64,000 bases of DNA, taken from positions 39,759 through 103,758 of the forward strand of contig DLAJ01000022.1 in assembly GCA_002493905.1 (NCBI GenBank), in the 5' to 3' direction. Below are positions 8,863 to 17,107 of this stretch, one piece after another. The translations under genes and the position numbers were made by a program. Under the pieces are notes generated by a model. That model saw only the letters and a list, made by a program, of their open reading frames with translations. It was not told where the DNA came from and made no database searches. The first letter of the stretch is position 1. Every line of letters starts with the position of its first letter. The DNA comes from Lachnospiraceae bacterium UBA7050. Its GTDB lineage: Bacteria > Bacillota > Clostridia > Lachnospirales > Lachnospiraceae.

Positions 8863-10212
8863 ATGCAGGAGAAAGATCAGCAGACAGATGAGGCAATGGA
8901 GGAAAAGAAGGATCCTTCTTTTGAGTTTGTAAAAGAAAAGATTAAGGAGCGCCCGATCAATAAAAGGAAGCTGCTGCGAAGAACGATCATTACCGCGGTT
9001 ATGGCGCTTGTGTTTGGTCTTATTGCATGTATTACTTTTTTCGCACTGGAGCCGATTATTTCCAACTGGCTTTATCCGGAGAAAGAGCCGGAAATTGTCA
9101 CGTTCCCGGAGGAGCAGGAGGAGACGATGCCGGAAGATATGGCGCAGACAGATAACGATCTGCCGGGGGCGGAACCGGAACAGGAGCAGGCACCGGTGCC
9201 TCCGCAGAAAGTTACGGTATATGAGAAAGTGGAACTGACGACGCAGGATTATACCAAGCTTTATGCCGAACTGGCGGCTATTGCGGCGGGTATGCAGGAG
9301 AGCATGGTAACGGTCAGCGGCGTGACTTCGGACACAGACTGGTTTAACGATGTATATGAAAATAAAGCGCAAAGTTCCGGACTGATCATTGCGGATAATG
9401 GGATTGATCTTTTGATCCTTGCGACAGAAAGCAAAATCCACGACTATCAGCAGGTGAGGATTACCTTTCATGATGGAACGGTGGCGGAGGCTGTCAAAAA
9501 ACAGACAGACCCGAATACGGGACTTTGCATTTTGGCAGTCAGGCTTGCGGGATTGTCCGCAGAGACGCGCGAGCGCGCGAAACCGGCAGTGCTTGGTTCT
9601 TCCAATTCGCTGACGCTGCTGGGGTCGCCGGTGATCGCGGTCGGCTCGCCGACCGGCACGACCGGTTCCGTCTGCTATGGCATGATTACATCAAATTCAT
9701 CCGGTATTAATCTGGTGGATGCCAATTACCGGCTTCTTACCACGGATATTTATGGAAATGCGGGCGCCACAGGCGTGTTGATCAATCTATCGGGTCAGGT
9801 GGTCGGCATTATTGACAATACCTATAATGCTTCCGATATGAAGAATCAGATTTCTGCAATCGGGATTACGGAGCTGAAGCAGACAATAGAAGCGCTGTCG
9901 AATGAAAGGGAGCGGGCAAGCATTGGTATTCACGGGGTGGATATCACGGCGGCGCTCAGCGAGTCGCTGCAGATGCCGCGGGGCGTCTGCGTACAGAGTT
10001 TTGAAATGGGTTCGCCGGCGATGATCTGCGGTATTCAGGGGAATGACATCATTACGGGAATCGGCGTTAATGTGATCAACAGTATGGGGGACCTGACAAG
10101 GGCATTGTACCAGTATGCGCCGGGGGAAGTCGTCACGGTTACGCTTCAGCGTAAAGCCCAGGAAGAGTACCGCACAATGGAAGTGGAAGTGACGTTGAGC
10201 GAACTGAAATAA
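8863..10212 (+). CDS. Membrane-anchored HtrA/DegP-like protein with PDZ domain, catalytic triad lost
   Basis: About 449 residues: a charged cytoplasmic N-terminus, one membrane segment (IITAVMALVFGLIACITFFA), a Pro/Glu-rich linker, a trypsin-like S1C domain and a C-terminal PDZ domain (GSPAMICGIQGNDIITGIG). The fold is that of HtrA, but the three catalytic positions differ from the family pattern. The His motif reads LILATESK instead of VTNNHV, the Asp motif TDPNTGLCILAV instead of TDLAVL, and the serine motif GNAGATGVL instead of GNSGGPL. It is therefore probably a pseudoprotease, perhaps a chaperone or scaffold. ATG 8863 has AAGGCGGGG upstream; ATG 8833 is a possible earlier start. Confidence 0.8.
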   Translation: MQEKDQQTDEAMEEKKDPSFEFVKEKIKERPINKRKLLRRTIITAVMALVFGLIACITFFALEPIISNWLYPEKEPEIVTFPEEQEETMPEDMAQTDNDLPGAEPEQEQAPVPPQKVTVYEKVELTTQDYTKLYAELAAIAAGMQESMVTVSGVTSDTDWFNDVYENKAQSSGLIIADNGIDLLILATESKIHDYQQVRITFHDGTVAEAVKKQTDPNTGLCILAVRLAGLSAETRERAKPAVLGSSNSLTLLGSPVIAVGSPTGTTGSVCYGMITSNSSGINLVDANYRLLTTDIYGNAGATGVLINLSGQVVGIIDNTYNASDMKNQISAIGITELKQTIEALSNERERASIGIHGVDITAALSESLQMPRGVCVQSFEMGSPAMICGIQGNDIITGIGVNVINSMGDLTRALYQYAPGEVVTVTLQRKAQEEYRTMEVEVTLSELK

Positions 10213-10289
10213 AAGGAGAAACATCAACTGAGCTGAGGTATATTGGATGGAAAATCGTATGAGAAAATGGAAAAAGGAGCGTATCAGAC

Positions 10290-11237
10290 ATGAAATATCT
10301 GGCGGAATATAAAGACGGGGACAGGGTGCTTGACATCTATCTCTGCAAGCATAAGACATCGGCGGTAACAAAGACGGGTAAGCCGTATGATACGGTAATC
10401 CTGCAGGATAAGACAGGAACGCTGGAAGGGAAAATCTGGGAGCCGAACAGCGCAGGGATCGCGGAGTTTGACGCGCTTGATTACATAGAGGTTTTCGGCG
10501 AGGTAACAAGCTTTAACGGCGCGCTTCAGATCAGCATGAAGAGGGTGCGGCGCTGTAAAGAGGGAGAATACAGTCCGGCGGATTATCTTCCGGTCAGCAA
10601 AAAAAACAGGGATGAAATGTACCGGGAGCTGCTGGGGTACGTGGACAGTATCACGCACGGACCGCTTCAAGCGCTGCTGCGCAGCTTTTTTGTGGAGGAT
10701 AAAGCGTTTATTCAGGCGTTTCAGACGTCCTCTGCGGCGAAAACCGTACACCACGGTTTTGTTGGCGGACTGCTGGAGCATACGCTGAGCGTGACAAAAT
10801 TGTGCGATTATTACTGCGGCGCATATCCGATCTTAAACCGCGATCTGCTTCTTTCGGCAGCGATGCTGCATGACATCGGAAAGACGAAGGAACTTTCTCT
10901 TTTCCCTGAAAATGACTATACGGACGACGGGCAGCTTTTGGGGCATATTGTCATGGGGGCGGAGATGATCGGAGAAAAAGCGCGGCAGATCGCCGGGTTC
11001 CCAGGTACGATGCTGGCGCAGCTTCAGCATTGTATTTTGGCGCATCATGGGGAATATGAATTTGGTTCGCCGAAAAAACCGGCGATCATCGAGGCGGCAG
11101 CGCTTAATTTTGCGGATAATACGGATGCAAAGCTTGAAACTTTTACGGAGCTTCTGGAAGGAACGGACAAGAGCGGGTGGCTTGGATTCAACCGGCTGCT
11201 GGATTCAAATGTCAGAAAGACGAGAACGGACGGGTAA
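10290..11237 (+). CDS. yhaM: 3'-5' exoribonuclease YhaM family (OB fold + HD domain)
   Basis: A 315-residue protein with an N-terminal OB-like nucleic acid binding part (KTGKPYDTVILQDKTGTLEGKIW) and a C-terminal HD phosphohydrolase-type metal site (GLLEHTLSVTKLCDYY, then LLSAAMLHDIGKTKEL, later ILAHHGEYEFGSPKKP). This is the YhaM layout, known for Mn-dependent 3'-5' RNA and DNA trimming. AAAAAGGAG precedes ATG 10290. The rlmD start lies 3 nt after its stop, so the two are probably co-transcribed. Confidence 0.9.
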   Translation: MKYLAEYKDGDRVLDIYLCKHKTSAVTKTGKPYDTVILQDKTGTLEGKIWEPNSAGIAEFDALDYIEVFGEVTSFNGALQISMKRVRRCKEGEYSPADYLPVSKKNRDEMYRELLGYVDSITHGPLQALLRSFFVEDKAFIQAFQTSSAAKTVHHGFVGGLLEHTLSVTKLCDYYCGAYPILNRDLLLSAAMLHDIGKTKELSLFPENDYTDDGQLLGHIVMGAEMIGEKARQIAGFPGTMLAQLQHCILAHHGEYEFGSPKKPAIIEAAALNFADNTDAKLETFTELLEGTDKSGWLGFNRLLDSNVRKTRTDG

Positions 11238-11239
11238 AC

Positions 11240-13024
11240 ATGTATCAAAAAAACGAACTGCTTACAGTTACGATCACGGATATCGGAAACGACGGAGAGG
11301 GAATCGGCAAATGTGACGGCTATACGCTCTTTGTGAAAGACGCCGTCGTGGGGGATGTCGTCAAAGCGCGCATTACGAAGCCCAAAAAGAATTATGCTTA
11401 TGCGAGAGTGGAGGAGATTATCACATCTTCTCCTTTTCGCGTTACGCCGCCCTGCCCGGTATACCGGCAGTGCGGCGGCTGTCAGCTCCAGCCCCTCTCA
11501 TATGAACAGCAGCTTCTTTATAAAGAGCGGAAGGTGCGCGGGAATCTGCAGCGCATCGGCGGATTTGATGAGGAGCTGCTTAAAAAGGTGATGGAGCCGA
11601 TCGTCGGCATGGACGAGCCGTACCGCTACCGCAATAAAGCGCAGTATCCCTTTGGAAATACGCGGGAGGGAAATCCGACAACCGGATTTTATGCGGGGCG
11701 GACGCATACGATCATTCCGGGGACGGACTGCCTGCTCGGTGTTACGGAAAACCGGGAGGTTTTGGAGGCGGTGCTTGCCTATATGGGGGAAGCTCATGTA
11801 AAGGCATATGATGAGACAAGCGGAAACGGTCTGGTTCGCCACGTGCTGATCCGGAAGGGATTTTCAACGGGAGAACTGATGGTCTGCGTTGTCATAAACG
11901 GCAGGGAGCTTCCGTCTGCGGAGAGGCTGATAGAACGGCTGAAGGCAGTCAAAAATATGACAAGCGTGTCGTATTGCGTAAATATGGAGAACACGAATGT
12001 CATTATGGGCACTGAGGTCGTGACGCTATGGGGAGGGCCCGTGATCACGGACAGTATCCGTATTTACCGGGAAGACCTGCGCGTGCCGGACGGACGCGAG
12101 GTGACGTTTCGGATTTCGCCATTGTCTTTTTATCAGGTGAATCCGAGGCAGACGGAAAAGCTGTACAGTCTGGCGCTCGCGTATGCCGGACTGACGGGAA
12201 AAGAGACCGTGTGGGATTTGTATTGCGGCATTGGGACAATTTCGCTGTTTCTGGCAGGAGATGCAAAGCAGGTGTACGGCGTGGAAGTGGTTCCGCAGGC
12301 GGTTGCCGACGCGAAGGAGAATGCACGCAGGAACGGGATAGAGAATGCGGCGTTTTTTGTGGGAAAAGCGGAGGAGGTTTTACCGCGGTTTTACGAGGGG
12401 GAAAAAGATGCGCCTTCGGGAGCAGAGAGCCCGGATGAGGCTGTGCGGCGCCGTGCGGAGGACCGTGAGGACGGACAAAGCGATATGCGCCACCCGGATG
12501 TGATTGTGGTGGACCCGCCGCGCAAGGGCTGTGATGAGGCGTGCCTCCGCACAATGCTTGCGATGCAGCCGGCGCGCATCGTATATGTGAGCTGCGATTC
12601 GGCTACGCTTGCGCGTGACCTGCGGATTCTTACCGACGGCGGGTATGAGTTAAAACGGGTAAGACCGGTGGACCAGTTTCCACAGACGGTGCATGTTGAG
12701 ACGGTATGTTTATTGTCCAAACTTGATGTTGAGCGTCATATTGAGGCGGAAGTAAACCTTGATGAAATGGATTTGACGAAGGCGGAGAGTAAAGCGACTT
12801 ATGCAGAGATTAAGGAGTATGTGCTGGAGCATACGGGATTGAAAGTTAGTAATCTCTATATTGCGCAGGTAAAGAGGAAATGTGGTATTATTGAGAGGGG
12901 TAATTATAATTTACCGAAATCGGAAGATTCCAGACAGCCGAATATGTCCAGCGTCACGCTTTGCATGCCGCTAGAGAAAGAAGGGGCTATTATTGAGGCA
13001 TTGAAGGCATTCCAAATGATATAA
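11240..13024 (+). CDS. rlmD: 23S rRNA (uracil-5-)-methyltransferase RlmD/RumA family, with C-terminal extension
   Basis: A 594-residue TrmA/RlmD-type SAM methyltransferase: N-terminal TRAM domain (TVTITDIGNDGEGIGK), Fe-S cysteines (CPVYRQCGGCQLQP), the SAM site WDLYCGIGTISLFLA, and the catalytic region VDPPRKGCDEA followed by YVSCDSATLARDLR, whose Cys forms the covalent RNA adduct. A further 100 residues (from LDVERHIEAEVNLDEMDL) form an extension I recall in lachnospiral homologues; its role is unknown. Residues 390-415 contain a charged, low-complexity insert. ATG 11240 lies directly after the yhaM stop. In other Firmicutes rumA/rlmD is a known integration site for conjugative elements, which fits the AT-rich island that follows. 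Confidence 0.9.
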   Translation: MYQKNELLTVTITDIGNDGEGIGKCDGYTLFVKDAVVGDVVKARITKPKKNYAYARVEEIITSSPFRVTPPCPVYRQCGGCQLQPLSYEQQLLYKERKVRGNLQRIGGFDEELLKKVMEPIVGMDEPYRYRNKAQYPFGNTREGNPTTGFYAGRTHTIIPGTDCLLGVTENREVLEAVLAYMGEAHVKAYDETSGNGLVRHVLIRKGFSTGELMVCVVINGRELPSAERLIERLKAVKNMTSVSYCVNMENTNVIMGTEVVTLWGGPVITDSIRIYREDLRVPDGREVTFRISPLSFYQVNPRQTEKLYSLALAYAGLTGKETVWDLYCGIGTISLFLAGDAKQVYGVEVVPQAVADAKENARRNGIENAAFFVGKAEEVLPRFYEGEKDAPSGAESPDEAVRRRAEDREDGQSDMRHPDVIVVDPPRKGCDEACLRTMLAMQPARIVYVSCDSATLARDLRILTDGGYELKRVRPVDQFPQTVHVETVCLLSKLDVERHIEAEVNLDEMDLTKAESKATYAEIKEYVLEHTGLKVSNLYIAQVKRKCGIIERGNYNLPKSEDSRQPNMSSVTLCMPLEKEGAIIEALKAFQMI

Positions 13025-13044
13025 AAGAAATAGGGTTGGCAATA

Positions 13045-13359
13045 ATGGGATTTAGAACACTTGAAATAAGCACTTCGTGCGAAATACATATAAAAAAAGA
13101 GGGACAGCTGGAAGTACTATCTGACGCTGGTGTTGCATTGATTCCGGCAGAGGATTTGAGTCAGATAATGGTTCATGGAGCAAATATAAGGTTTTCAACC
13201 ATGGATTTATCAATACGAAGTCAGAATAAGGTTTCGCTTATGACATTAGATAAAAAATATTTACCGACAGCAATTGTGCTTCCGTTTGAAGGACATGCGA
13301 GGCAGTCAAAGTTAATGCATGCACAGGTTGCCAGAAGTAGTGATATAAATTTGGACTAA
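13045..13359 (+). pseudogene. Truncated cas1 (N-terminal fragment, type II-like Cas1)
   Basis: A 104-residue ORF matching only the N-terminal beta domain of Cas1 as found in type II systems: GFRTLEISTSCEIHIKK, then the IPAEDLSQIMVHGANIRFST strand pattern, a MTLDKKYLPTAIVLPFEG block and the RQSKLMHAQVARS start of the helical domain. The catalytic alpha-helical domain (Glu/His/Asp metal site) is absent, the frame ending at 13359. No cas2, cas9 or CRISPR repeats follow. It is most likely a decayed remnant. The assignment rests on remembered family patterns, not a database match. Confidence 0.6.
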
Positions 13360-13414
13360 TAAGCAATCAAGGGTTCAAAAAGATCACATATATTGCCACA
13401 AGGAGATTAAAGTA

Positions 13415-13738
13415 ATGATAAAATATAATTTGCACGATAGTTTAATTGAAAAAGTAAATTATTTCAGTAATAAAAAGAGGCTTGAAATATCAATCAAATT
13501 ATGTAATTGGCAACAACCAAGTTATAAAGATTCTGACCCGGAAATGATTGAGATTCTTATGGTTTTTGAAGAAGTTGAAAAGTTTAAATTAAGTATTGAT
13601 TGTTATGAATTTGACAGTAATGAAATATTGGATGTAGTTTGTGTGGACAACAGAACTACAAAAGTGGTATTTTTAACAGAAAATGATGCTGAAACACTTA
13701 CCGTTACAGCAGACAACTTAAGTTTTTTAACGATATGA
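13415..13738 (+). CDS. Hypothetical protein, 107 residues
   Basis: A small AT-rich gene preceded by an AGGAG site (CACAAGGAGATTAAAGTA). The product has alternating hydrophobic and charged residues suggesting a beta-rich cytosolic fold (RLEISIKLCNWQQPSY, KFKLSIDCYEFDSNEI, TTKVVFLTENDAETLTV). The style resembles small immunity or phage-island proteins, but I do not recognise a family. It sits inside the AT-rich island after the cas1 remnant. Confidence 0.55.
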   Translation: MIKYNLHDSLIEKVNYFSNKKRLEISIKLCNWQQPSYKDSDPEMIEILMVFEEVEKFKLSIDCYEFDSNEILDVVCVDNRTTKVVFLTENDAETLTVTADNLSFLTI

Positions 13739-14138
13739 ATATAGATGTTTTTAATTAAATGGTAGCAATGGGAATCGGTTTCTTTCTTGAATGGCCCGCC
13801 AAAAATGGTGCATCGTTCAACTAATACCGTGACGATACTACATTTTATTAGATTATCGGCAATAATGCAAGAAAAGGCAGCCCTTTTGCTGCTGCTCCTT
13901 TCCATTGTCCCTCCCGTTACCTCAGAAAGCTTACGGTCACGTTACCGTTCGATGCCACCGTACTGATTGTCAGCGCATAATCAAATGGATTTGGTAGTTT
14001 TTAGAGGAAGATTAATAATCATGGACTAATCAATTTACAATGTAAAGAAGGTCAGATGGTTAAGCATCATAACGGAATGCCAGCAAAGACCCGCTAACAT
14101 TTCCGCCAAGAAAAAGATTTATTTATGATACATATGGA

Positions 14139-14201
14139 AGATGTGTCAAACGAAATGTATGCGTAAATTTAGCATATTTTTTATTTGATACATCTTTTTT
14201 T
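14139..14201 (+). terminator. Long-loop intrinsic terminator
   Basis: A 12-bp stem (14139-14150 with 14184-14195, one G-U pair) is followed by seven T. The 33-nt loop carries a smaller imperfect stem. It reads on the + strand. Confidence 0.5.
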
Positions 14202-14250
14202 GTTGCTGCTTTTGCAGTCGTATTATGGTTAAGGGGTCAGGGGATATTTT

Positions 14251-14322
14251 CCCTGCGTATATACGCAAGCAGTGTTTGCTATTACGCCCTGTGTCATGAC
14301 GCAGGCAGTGCTTGCTGTTTTA
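14251..14322 (+). repeat. Two imperfect tandem copies of a 36-bp unit
   Basis: Copies at 14251-14286 and 14287-14322 share the core ACGCARGCAGTGYTTGCT (14263-14280 and 14299-14316, two differences). They abut without a spacer. Confidence 0.6.
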
Positions 14323-14544
14323 GTATGAACAGTAATCAGGGATAAGTCTGTAAGGCAGTTTTTCTTTAAAATTGCTAAAACTTCATACGGATATTACCGT
14401 CCGATTTTATTAAAAAATTTTGAAAAAGTTTTTGTAAATAGGAAGTTTTTTTGCACATTTACCATTTAGAATAATAACCGAGGCAAATGAAGTAAGTTCC
14501 GGTATGAAAACTGAATAATGCAATATACATACAGGACGTGAGGA

Positions 14545-14905
14545 TATGTGTAGCCGCTATGTAGGTGCGCCACGATACGCCTGCTTTGATCTGTTTAAGA
14601 GTGAACGTAAGGGAATGATAATAATTCCTTCAAACAAAGGCGTGTAGCAATAAAAACCTGACAAAATGCATAGCAGTTGTGCGGGGCGGTGAGGCATATC
14701 TGTGATAATGATACTTCTGAATTTCCGATTGAAATTCAGTCATGAAATGACGGTGCGATTCCGATGTGGGCAGCGTAATGAGCAGTCACTTGTATGTAGT
14801 CTTATAGAATAAAAATAGGATAGATTGACAGGGAATTTGAGTTCTTGAGTGTCAAAACAGCGTAAGGGCAGTTATGAACGTAATAGTTTGTAGCTGTCCT
14901 TTTTT
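14545..14905 (+). ncRNA. Possible structured RNA (unassigned; group II intron piece not excluded)
   Basis: The stretch has nested complementary segments: a CGCCTGCTTTG-like arm (about 14578-14589) pairs with CAAAGGCG (about 14634-14641), enclosing an AAGGGAAT/ATTCCTT stem. It ends in a terminator-like AAGGGCAG (14864-14871) and CTGTCCTT (14894-14901) followed by five T. It opens near GTGCGCC, like the 5' end of bacterial group II introns, but no domain V and no reverse transcriptase are visible. Confidence 0.3.
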
Positions 14906-14929
14906 GCGTTCATGATGGAGTAAGTGCTT

Positions 14930-15169
14930 ATGATTGATGAGTGGAGCGGATTGGCGGATATGTTAGCAAATTTGATTGAAAAATATGCGTCAGATTTAGA
15001 CATAGAAAATTTACCTGATATAGCAGGAGATAATCATGCGAAAGACAATAGAAATAAAGCAGAAGAATTGTCAAAAAATGGAAGGATGTATCTTGCTAAT
15101 AATAGTCACAAAAGATACAATGAACATGATAAGAGTGTCCAAACTATTGCTGGGGAAAATACCAAATAA
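14930..15169 (+). CDS. Hypothetical small protein, 79 residues
   Basis: A short hydrophilic protein beginning MIDEWSGLADMLANLIEKY, with an acidic helix and then a Lys/Asn-rich tail. GGAG lies 9 nt before ATG 14930. Its stop is 11 nt before the RhuM fragment, so the two could be one transcript. I recall similar LADMLANLIEKY-type starts in small proteins of clostridial mobile elements, but cannot name a family. Confidence 0.45.
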   Translation: MIDEWSGLADMLANLIEKYASDLDIENLPDIAGDNHAKDNRNKAEELSKNGRMYLANNSHKRYNEHDKSVQTIAGENTK

Positions 15170-15179
15170 CGAGGTAACT

Positions 15180-15518
15180 ATGGATTATAGAGAAGAAGAA
15201 ATTGGAAAATCAAATATGATAATTTATACAACAGAGGATGGCTTATCGAAGATTGAAACAATCTTCGATGGAGATACGGTCTGGTTGTCAAAGGCGCAGA
15301 TGGCGGAGTTATTTCAGAGAGACCGTTCTGTTATTTCAAAACACATAAAAAATATCTTTGAAGAAGGCGAGCTTTTCAGAGAAGGTAATGTGCAAATTTT
15401 GCACATTGCAAATTCCGATAAGCCTGTAGAATTTTATAATCTCGATGTAATCATTTCTGTTGGTTATCGTGTGAAATCAAAACGAGGCACACAGTTCAGG
15501 ATATACAATTCATGCTAA
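15180..15518 (+). pseudogene. RhuM-family protein, C-terminally truncated
   Basis: A 112-residue N-terminal piece of a RhuM (virulence/Fic-island type) protein: the winged-helix-like part VWLSKAQMAELFQRDRSVIS, HIKNIFEEGEL and the signature YNLDVIISVGYRVKSKRGTQFR are clear. Intact homologues continue for about 200 residues after GTQFR. Here the reading frame leaves the family after that motif and stops within five codons (IYNSC), directly in DNA that encodes the N-terminus of a KilA-N protein in another frame. GAGGT precedes ATG 15180. Confidence 0.75.
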
Positions 15519-15570
15519 TGGAATAGATATTGGTATTTATACACAGGACTTTGAAAATGAATTTATTTCA

Positions 15571-16338
15571 TTGACGGATATAGCTCGATATAAAAGTGAT
15601 GACCCAACAGCGGTTATTCAAAACTGGATGAGAAACAGGGATGTAATAGAATTTTTAGGATTATGGGAAAGACTTCATAATCCAGATTTTAACCCCCTCG
15701 AATTCGAGGGGTTTAAAAAACAGGCAGGAGCAAACGCATTTACAATGTCACCAAAGAAGTGGATAGAAGCAACGAATGCTATTGGCATTGTTTCAAAAGC
15801 GGGACGTTATGGCGGAACATATGCTCATAGTGATATTGCTATGTCTTTTGCAACTTGGATTTCTCCTGAGTTTCAGTTATATATTATGAAGGATTACAGG
15901 AGATTAAAGACAGATGAGAATAGTCGGCTATCATTAAATTGGAATTTGAACAGGGAGATTTCTAAGTTAAATTACAGGATACATACTGATGCGATAAAAG
16001 AAAATTTGATTCCGCCAGAATTAACTCCTGCACAGATAGCCTATGCATATGCCAATGAGGCAGATATGTTAAACGTGGTTTTGTTTGGAAAGACGGCAAA
16101 ACAGTGGACGGATGAAAATCCAACCGTAAAAGGAAATATGAGAGATGTTGCAACATTAAATCAGTTACTGGTACTTGCGAATTTGGAAAGCTATAATGCA
16201 GTTTTGATTAACCAGGGAAAGAAACAAAAGGAAAGAATGGAGTTGCTTCGTCAATTGGCGGTACAGCAATTGCAGACGTTAGAGACTGTAAGTTTAAATA
16301 ATTTACCAAAATTAGGAGTGGATTTGCATGAGGGATAG
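15571..16338 (+). CDS. KilA-N domain protein, probably missing its native start
   Basis: A KilA-N protein (DNA-binding domain of phage and mobile-element proteins) with YISLTD-like ISLTDIARYK, IQNWMRNRDVIEFLGLWE, the FEGFKKQAGANAF loop and GRYGGTYAHSDIA. A helical C-terminus follows, which family members also have. Family-like sequence continues upstream in frame to about 15499 (IHANGIDIGIYTQDFENEF), without a start codon, where the RhuM fragment begins in another frame. The gene therefore lost its 5' end in a join; translation could begin at TTG 15571, but no good ribosome site is seen. Possibly non-functional. Confidence 0.7.
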   Translation: MTDIARYKSDDPTAVIQNWMRNRDVIEFLGLWERLHNPDFNPLEFEGFKKQAGANAFTMSPKKWIEATNAIGIVSKAGRYGGTYAHSDIAMSFATWISPEFQLYIMKDYRRLKTDENSRLSLNWNLNREISKLNYRIHTDAIKENLIPPELTPAQIAYAYANEADMLNVVLFGKTAKQWTDENPTVKGNMRDVATLNQLLVLANLESYNAVLINQGKKQKERMELLRQLAVQQLQTLETVSLNNLPKLGVDLHEG

Positions 16339-16468
16339 ATAATAACAGAATGAATGTTTTCTATCTTCAAAGGAAACGAAGGTGAATGGTGATGTATTAT
16401 GAAATATGAACTTTTCTTTCTAAACAATATACATGATTCTGAGGAAAGGAGATAGGGTGCGTTAGCGT

Positions 16469-17032
16469 TTGTATGCATCACACCAAAAAATGAATGGAGA
16501 CATAATAATAGTATCGAATAAAGTTCTTTGGACTTTTGAAAATAGAACAATAGCAATAGAAATAGAAGATGCTTTTTTTGCATCAGAAAGAAAGGGGATG
16601 CAGTTAATAGAAATCGAATCGGGTAAGAATTTTAAACAAAGCAAGGTGTTCTATTTTAATTTTGCTGGAGAGTTGGTATTGTATTATGATCTGGAGACTG
16701 GCACTATAGAATGGTCTTTACAGGGAAATGTGAAGAAAATTGCAATTGAAAATATGAAACAAGTTGGTTTTTTCCCGCAAGAGCAGAGGATATTTATTAT
16801 CTCATCTTGTGAAAAGCAAGAGCTGTTGGGGTATGATATAGAGGGTAAAATTTTATTTAAAGTAAATAACCCACCAGAATATAAAATGTTATATTTTACC
16901 AAATTAAAAAGTAATGTTATAGTAGTTCGCGACGGCGGCAAAAGCAATGAAGATAAATATAATAGATTTAGACATAATTTTTTTATGGATATTAATACGG
17001 GGAAGTTAACCAAAGGAGGCTTGGCATATTAA
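16469..17032 (+). CDS. Hypothetical protein, 187 residues
   Basis: An AT-rich ORF coding a soluble protein with repeated beta-strand pairs (VLWTFENRTIAIEIEDAFF, VFYFNFAGELVLYYDLETG, ELLGYDIEGKILFKVN), suggestive of a partial beta-propeller such as PQQ- or WD-like blades. I do not recognise a family. The start is uncertain: ATG 16469 has GGAG about 20 nt upstream, ATG 16490 has none. It is the last gene of the AT-rich island. Confidence 0.5.
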   Translation: MYASHQKMNGDIIIVSNKVLWTFENRTIAIEIEDAFFASERKGMQLIEIESGKNFKQSKVFYFNFAGELVLYYDLETGTIEWSLQGNVKKIAIENMKQVGFFPQEQRIFIISSCEKQELLGYDIEGKILFKVNNPPEYKMLYFTKLKSNVIVVRDGGKSNEDKYNRFRHNFFMDINTGKLTKGGLAY

Positions 17033-17107
17033 TAAAGTATTAGGGGGTGTTTGGGGCATCAGGTTTGCAATTACTTTTATAGAAAATATTAGGGGAGGGA
17101 TACCATA

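Larger units (their letters stand above)
13739..14923. other. 1.2-kb non-coding, AT-rich stretch of the island
   Basis: No convincing gene is seen. On the - strand, 13917-13976 reads as 19 codons plus a stop (ALTISTVASNGNVTVSFLR), possibly the tail of a lost gene. The stretch also holds a long-loop terminator (14139-14201), an imperfect 36-bp tandem duplication (14251-14322) and a hairpin-rich, RNA-like block (about 14545-14905). It looks like decayed mobile DNA. Confidence 0.5.

Noticed and set aside
14251..14322. CRISPR array (36-bp repeat near a cas1 remnant)
   Set aside because: Copies abut without spacers and differ at several positions. The other 36-38-bp arrays likewise have no spacers.
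14545..14905. Intact group II intron
   Set aside because: The 5' motif is suggestive but no domain V/VI or reverse transcriptase gene is present, so I only call a structured stretch.
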